The notes beneath the pieces are model-generated. The model was not told the origin of the DNA. It saw only the letters and a program-made list of their open reading frames with translations, and did no database searches. Positions 4,648 through 6,237 of a stretch of 6,237 bases of DNA are shown piece after piece. Each line of letters begins with the position of its first letter. Position 1 is the first letter of the stretch. Made by a program: the position numbers and the translations under genes. Source of the DNA: Microcoleaceae cyanobacterium UBA11344 (GTDB lineage Bacteria; Cyanobacteriota; Cyanobacteriia; Cyanobacteriales; Microcoleaceae); the NCBI GenBank assembly GCA_003483675.1, contig DMYK01000042.1, forward strand, positions 1 to 6,237, given 5' to 3'.

Positions 4648-6237
4648 CTATTTTTCGGTCAGGTTCCACACACCATCCCAGTTGAGTACGTCTGAAAACT
4701 GATGCTGAAATAACATACAGCGATCGACGTGCAATTTAGCAGCCTTGTTTTTGGGGTCAATTTGCAAAACGGCTTTAAATTCGCGTTCAGCATCTGTAAA
4801 AGCTTGCTTGGCTTTGGGTTCTAAGGCTTTCTTAACTTCGCTCAGCAGCTTTTTGACCTGATCGAGTCCCAGATTTTCAAATTCATCATCTAACATTTCT
4901 ACAACTTCCTCCGAGGCCCGACTTTTAATTTTTGCCTGCAATAGCTGCCTGATCTCTGAGGCTTTCAGCCTCTTGATTTTGGGATTTGAGGAGGAGTTGA
5001 TGTCTGCTTCCAAGAGCTTCTTGACTTCGCCCTCTTGCAAGTCCTGAATGTCGGCTGCTGATAACTTTCTGACCTTAGATTTTAGCAAGAGTTTGGCTTC
5101 ATCCTCGGAGAGGTTTTTGATGCCTTCAAGTTTCAGCAGTTTGATTTCTGGCTGCAACAGCACTATGAGTTTGTCTGCTTCGCACAGGTTTTTCGGATCG
5201 TACTCGGACAGTTTTTTCAGTTGATATAACAGCTTTTTGAGCTGATATTCCAACTGTTGCTCGACATTGTAGGAAAGTTTTTTCAGCTCTGCCTCCGGCA
5301 TCTGCTCGACTTTGGTTAATAATTCTCTCACCTCTTCCTCTGAGAGTTTTTGGGCAACAGGTGTCTTGTAATGTTCGCGCCCCTGGTTGTAATTTTCGAT
5401 AATCTGTTGCTGTTTTTCGGTTAGGGGCTTGCCAATTGACGAACAACCTTCCCGGATGCCGACAAGTTCGTAAACGATGACGGGTTCGCTTTTGCCTTTG
5501 ACAGTAATGAAATCGAGCTCGCGCACGTAGAGTCGATCTTTGTATTCTTTGTAGGTGTTGTCGCTGATGATTAAGTCAGTGCCGTACTGCTTGCTGGCGC
5601 TTTCTAAGCGAGAGGCGAGATTTACCCCATCTCCGATCGAAGTCAATTCCATCCGTTTACTCGATCCAATGTTGCCACTGATCACTTCGTCGGAATGGAT
5701 GCCCATGCCGATGCCGATCGGCAATTCGCCATTGGCGATCCGCTGTTGATTAAACTCAGCAAGTTTGTCGCGCATTTCCACAGCGGTTTGCATGGCGCAC
5801 CAGGCATGATTTTCTAGGGGCGCTGGAGAGCCAAAAACTGCCATCAGAGCGTCGCCGATGTATTTGTCGAGAGTACCTCCGTACTTGAATACGACATCTA
5901 CCATCACTTCAAAATAGTTGTTGAGCATGACTACCACTTCTTCGGCTTGCAATTTTTCCGTAAGTGTGGTATAGCTGCGGATATCGGAGAACAGCACCGA
6001 AACGTTTTTGCGCTTCCCTCCCATTCCTGTATCCCCTGAAGCCAACAACGCTTCGGCTACTTCTGGGGTCATGTAGCGGTACATCAAATCTTTGATTTGC
6101 TTGGCGCTGCTGATATCTTCCATGACGACTAAAGCGCCGTTGACCTTATTAGGGTCAGTAGCATCGGTCATTGAGTTAATCGAGAGATTAATACTCTGCG
6201 ATTCACCTGCGATCGCGCTCAATACTTGGTCGGGGTA
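4648..6237 (-). CDS. Class III adenylate cyclase with a repeat insertion in its tail (N-terminus beyond window)
   Basis: Makes cAMP and pyrophosphate from ATP. 529 residues are visible, counted from the first one in the window; the frame is open at base 6237 and an internal TTG at 6222 is not a credible start. Residues 1-43 look like the end of a PAS-type sensor (V-V-M-E-D-I-S-S). A linker helix (M-Y-R-Y-M-T-P-E-V) leads to the catalytic domain, about 75-257. Metal ligands are Asp85 (F-S-D-I-R) and Asp129 (K-Y-I-G-D). Lys125 and Thr199 are the pair expected for adenine selection, and Asn206 and Arg210 (N-L-A-S-R) are the transition-state residues, so it should be active and ATP-specific. The tail begins as a TPR-like helix (Y-N-Q-G-R-E-H-Y-K), is interrupted by about 185 residues of 16-residue repeats, then resumes (F-T-D-A-E-R-E-F-K, I-D-P-K-N, R-C, W-D-G-V-W). 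Location is probably cytoplasmic, but the missing N-terminus could hold GAF or membrane parts. Confidence 0.93.
   Translation of the reverse strand, partial: YPDQVLSAIAGESQSINLSINSMTDATDPNKVNGALVVMEDISSAKQIKDLMYRYMTPEVAEALLASGDTGMGGKRKNVSVLFSDIRSYTTLTEKLQAEEVVVMLNNYFEVMVDVVFKYGGTLDKYIGDALMAVFGSPAPLENHAWCAMQTAVEMRDKLAEFNQQRIANGELPIGIGMGIHSDEVISGNIGSSKRMELTSIGDGVNLASRLESASKQYGTDLIISDNTYKEYKDRLYVRELDFITVKGKSEPVIVYELVGIREGCSSIGKPLTEKQQQIIENYNQGREHYKTPVAQKLSEEEVRELLTKVEQMPEAELKKLSYNVEQQLEYQLKKLLYQLKKLSEYDPKNLCEADKLIVLLQPEIKLLKLEGIKNLSEDEAKLLLKSKVRKLSAADIQDLQEGEVKKLLEADINSSSNPKIKRLKASEIRQLLQAKIKSRASEEVVEMLDDEFENLGLDQVKKLLSEVKKALEPKAKQAFTDAEREFKAVLQIDPKNKAAKLHVDRCMLFQHQFSDVLNWDGVWNLTEK
4801..5355 (-). 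repeat. Tandem 16-residue (48-bp) coding repeats within the cyclase gene
   Basis: About eleven units, roughly residues 295-479 of the visible protein. The pattern is hydrophobic at 0, Leu at +3, Ile/Val at +8 and Leu at +11, with Lys and Glu between. Unit starts Leu357, Ile373, Val389, Val405, Ile421, Ile437 and Phe453 are exactly 16 apart; the earlier units are spaced 15-17 and the last starts 15 later at Val468. Units are diverged at the DNA level. Probably amphipathic helices forming a coiled coil or solenoid; I do not recognise the family. Confidence 0.7.

Noticed and set aside
4417..4702. Two overlapping plus-strand ORFs (about 92 and 60 residues) in the intergenic region
   Set aside because: They run through two palindromic elements and into the antisense of the cyclase gene, have no ribosome site, and show no recognisable protein features.
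5126..5446. Minus-strand 106-residue Arg/Thr-rich ORF
   Set aside because: Alternative frame of the cyclase repeat insertion; the main frame is continuous through it and homologous on both sides.
6220..6222. TTG as the start codon of the cyclase
   Set aside because: The frame stays open and PAS-like to the window edge, and no ribosome site precedes the TTG, so the true start is outside.

Overview
The window looks like chromosomal DNA of a filamentous cyanobacterium, probably of the Oscillatoriales (Microcoleus/Oscillatoria-like). I infer this from four exact GCGATCGC (HIP1) octamers at 72-79, 3609-3616, 4594-4601 and 6209-6216, where about 0.1 is expected by chance. Two membrane-anchored kinases and a class III cyclase of cyanobacterial type, and several interspersed palindromic repeats, point the same way. 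The genus is a guess.

All five supported genes lie on the minus strand. In order of transcription (right to left) they are: a class III adenylate cyclase cut by the right edge (4648-6237); a 182-residue orphan protein built on an internal duplication (3650-4198); two tandem, paralogous Ser/Thr protein kinases with unrelated membrane tails (2112-3413 and 543-1940); and the first 123 residues of inorganic pyrophosphatase (1-371), which starts at GTG and is cut by the left edge. The gaps are 171 to 449 bases and most hold repeats or hairpins, so these look like separately transcribed neighbours rather than one tight operon.

Functionally this is a small signalling neighbourhood. It combines cAMP synthesis, two membrane-anchored eukaryotic-type kinases, and a housekeeping enzyme that hydrolyses pyrophosphate, which is a product of the cyclase among many other reactions. 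No sequence evidence shows that they act in one pathway.

The most unusual signal is inside the cyclase. Its TPR-like C-terminal tail is split by an insertion of about 185 residues made of roughly eleven 16-residue Leu/Lys/Glu-rich repeats. Six consecutive units at the core keep an exact 16-residue spacing. Other points of interest are the near-ungapped internal duplication in the orphan protein, the tail exchange between the tandem kinases, and an interspersed repeat that ends 14 bases upstream of a kinase start and carries an extended -10-like sequence.

The 449-base gap at 4199-4647 contains no convincing gene. It holds a promoter candidate, a terminator-like hairpin on the plus strand, a 70-base element with inverted ends, and a nested HIP1 palindrome.
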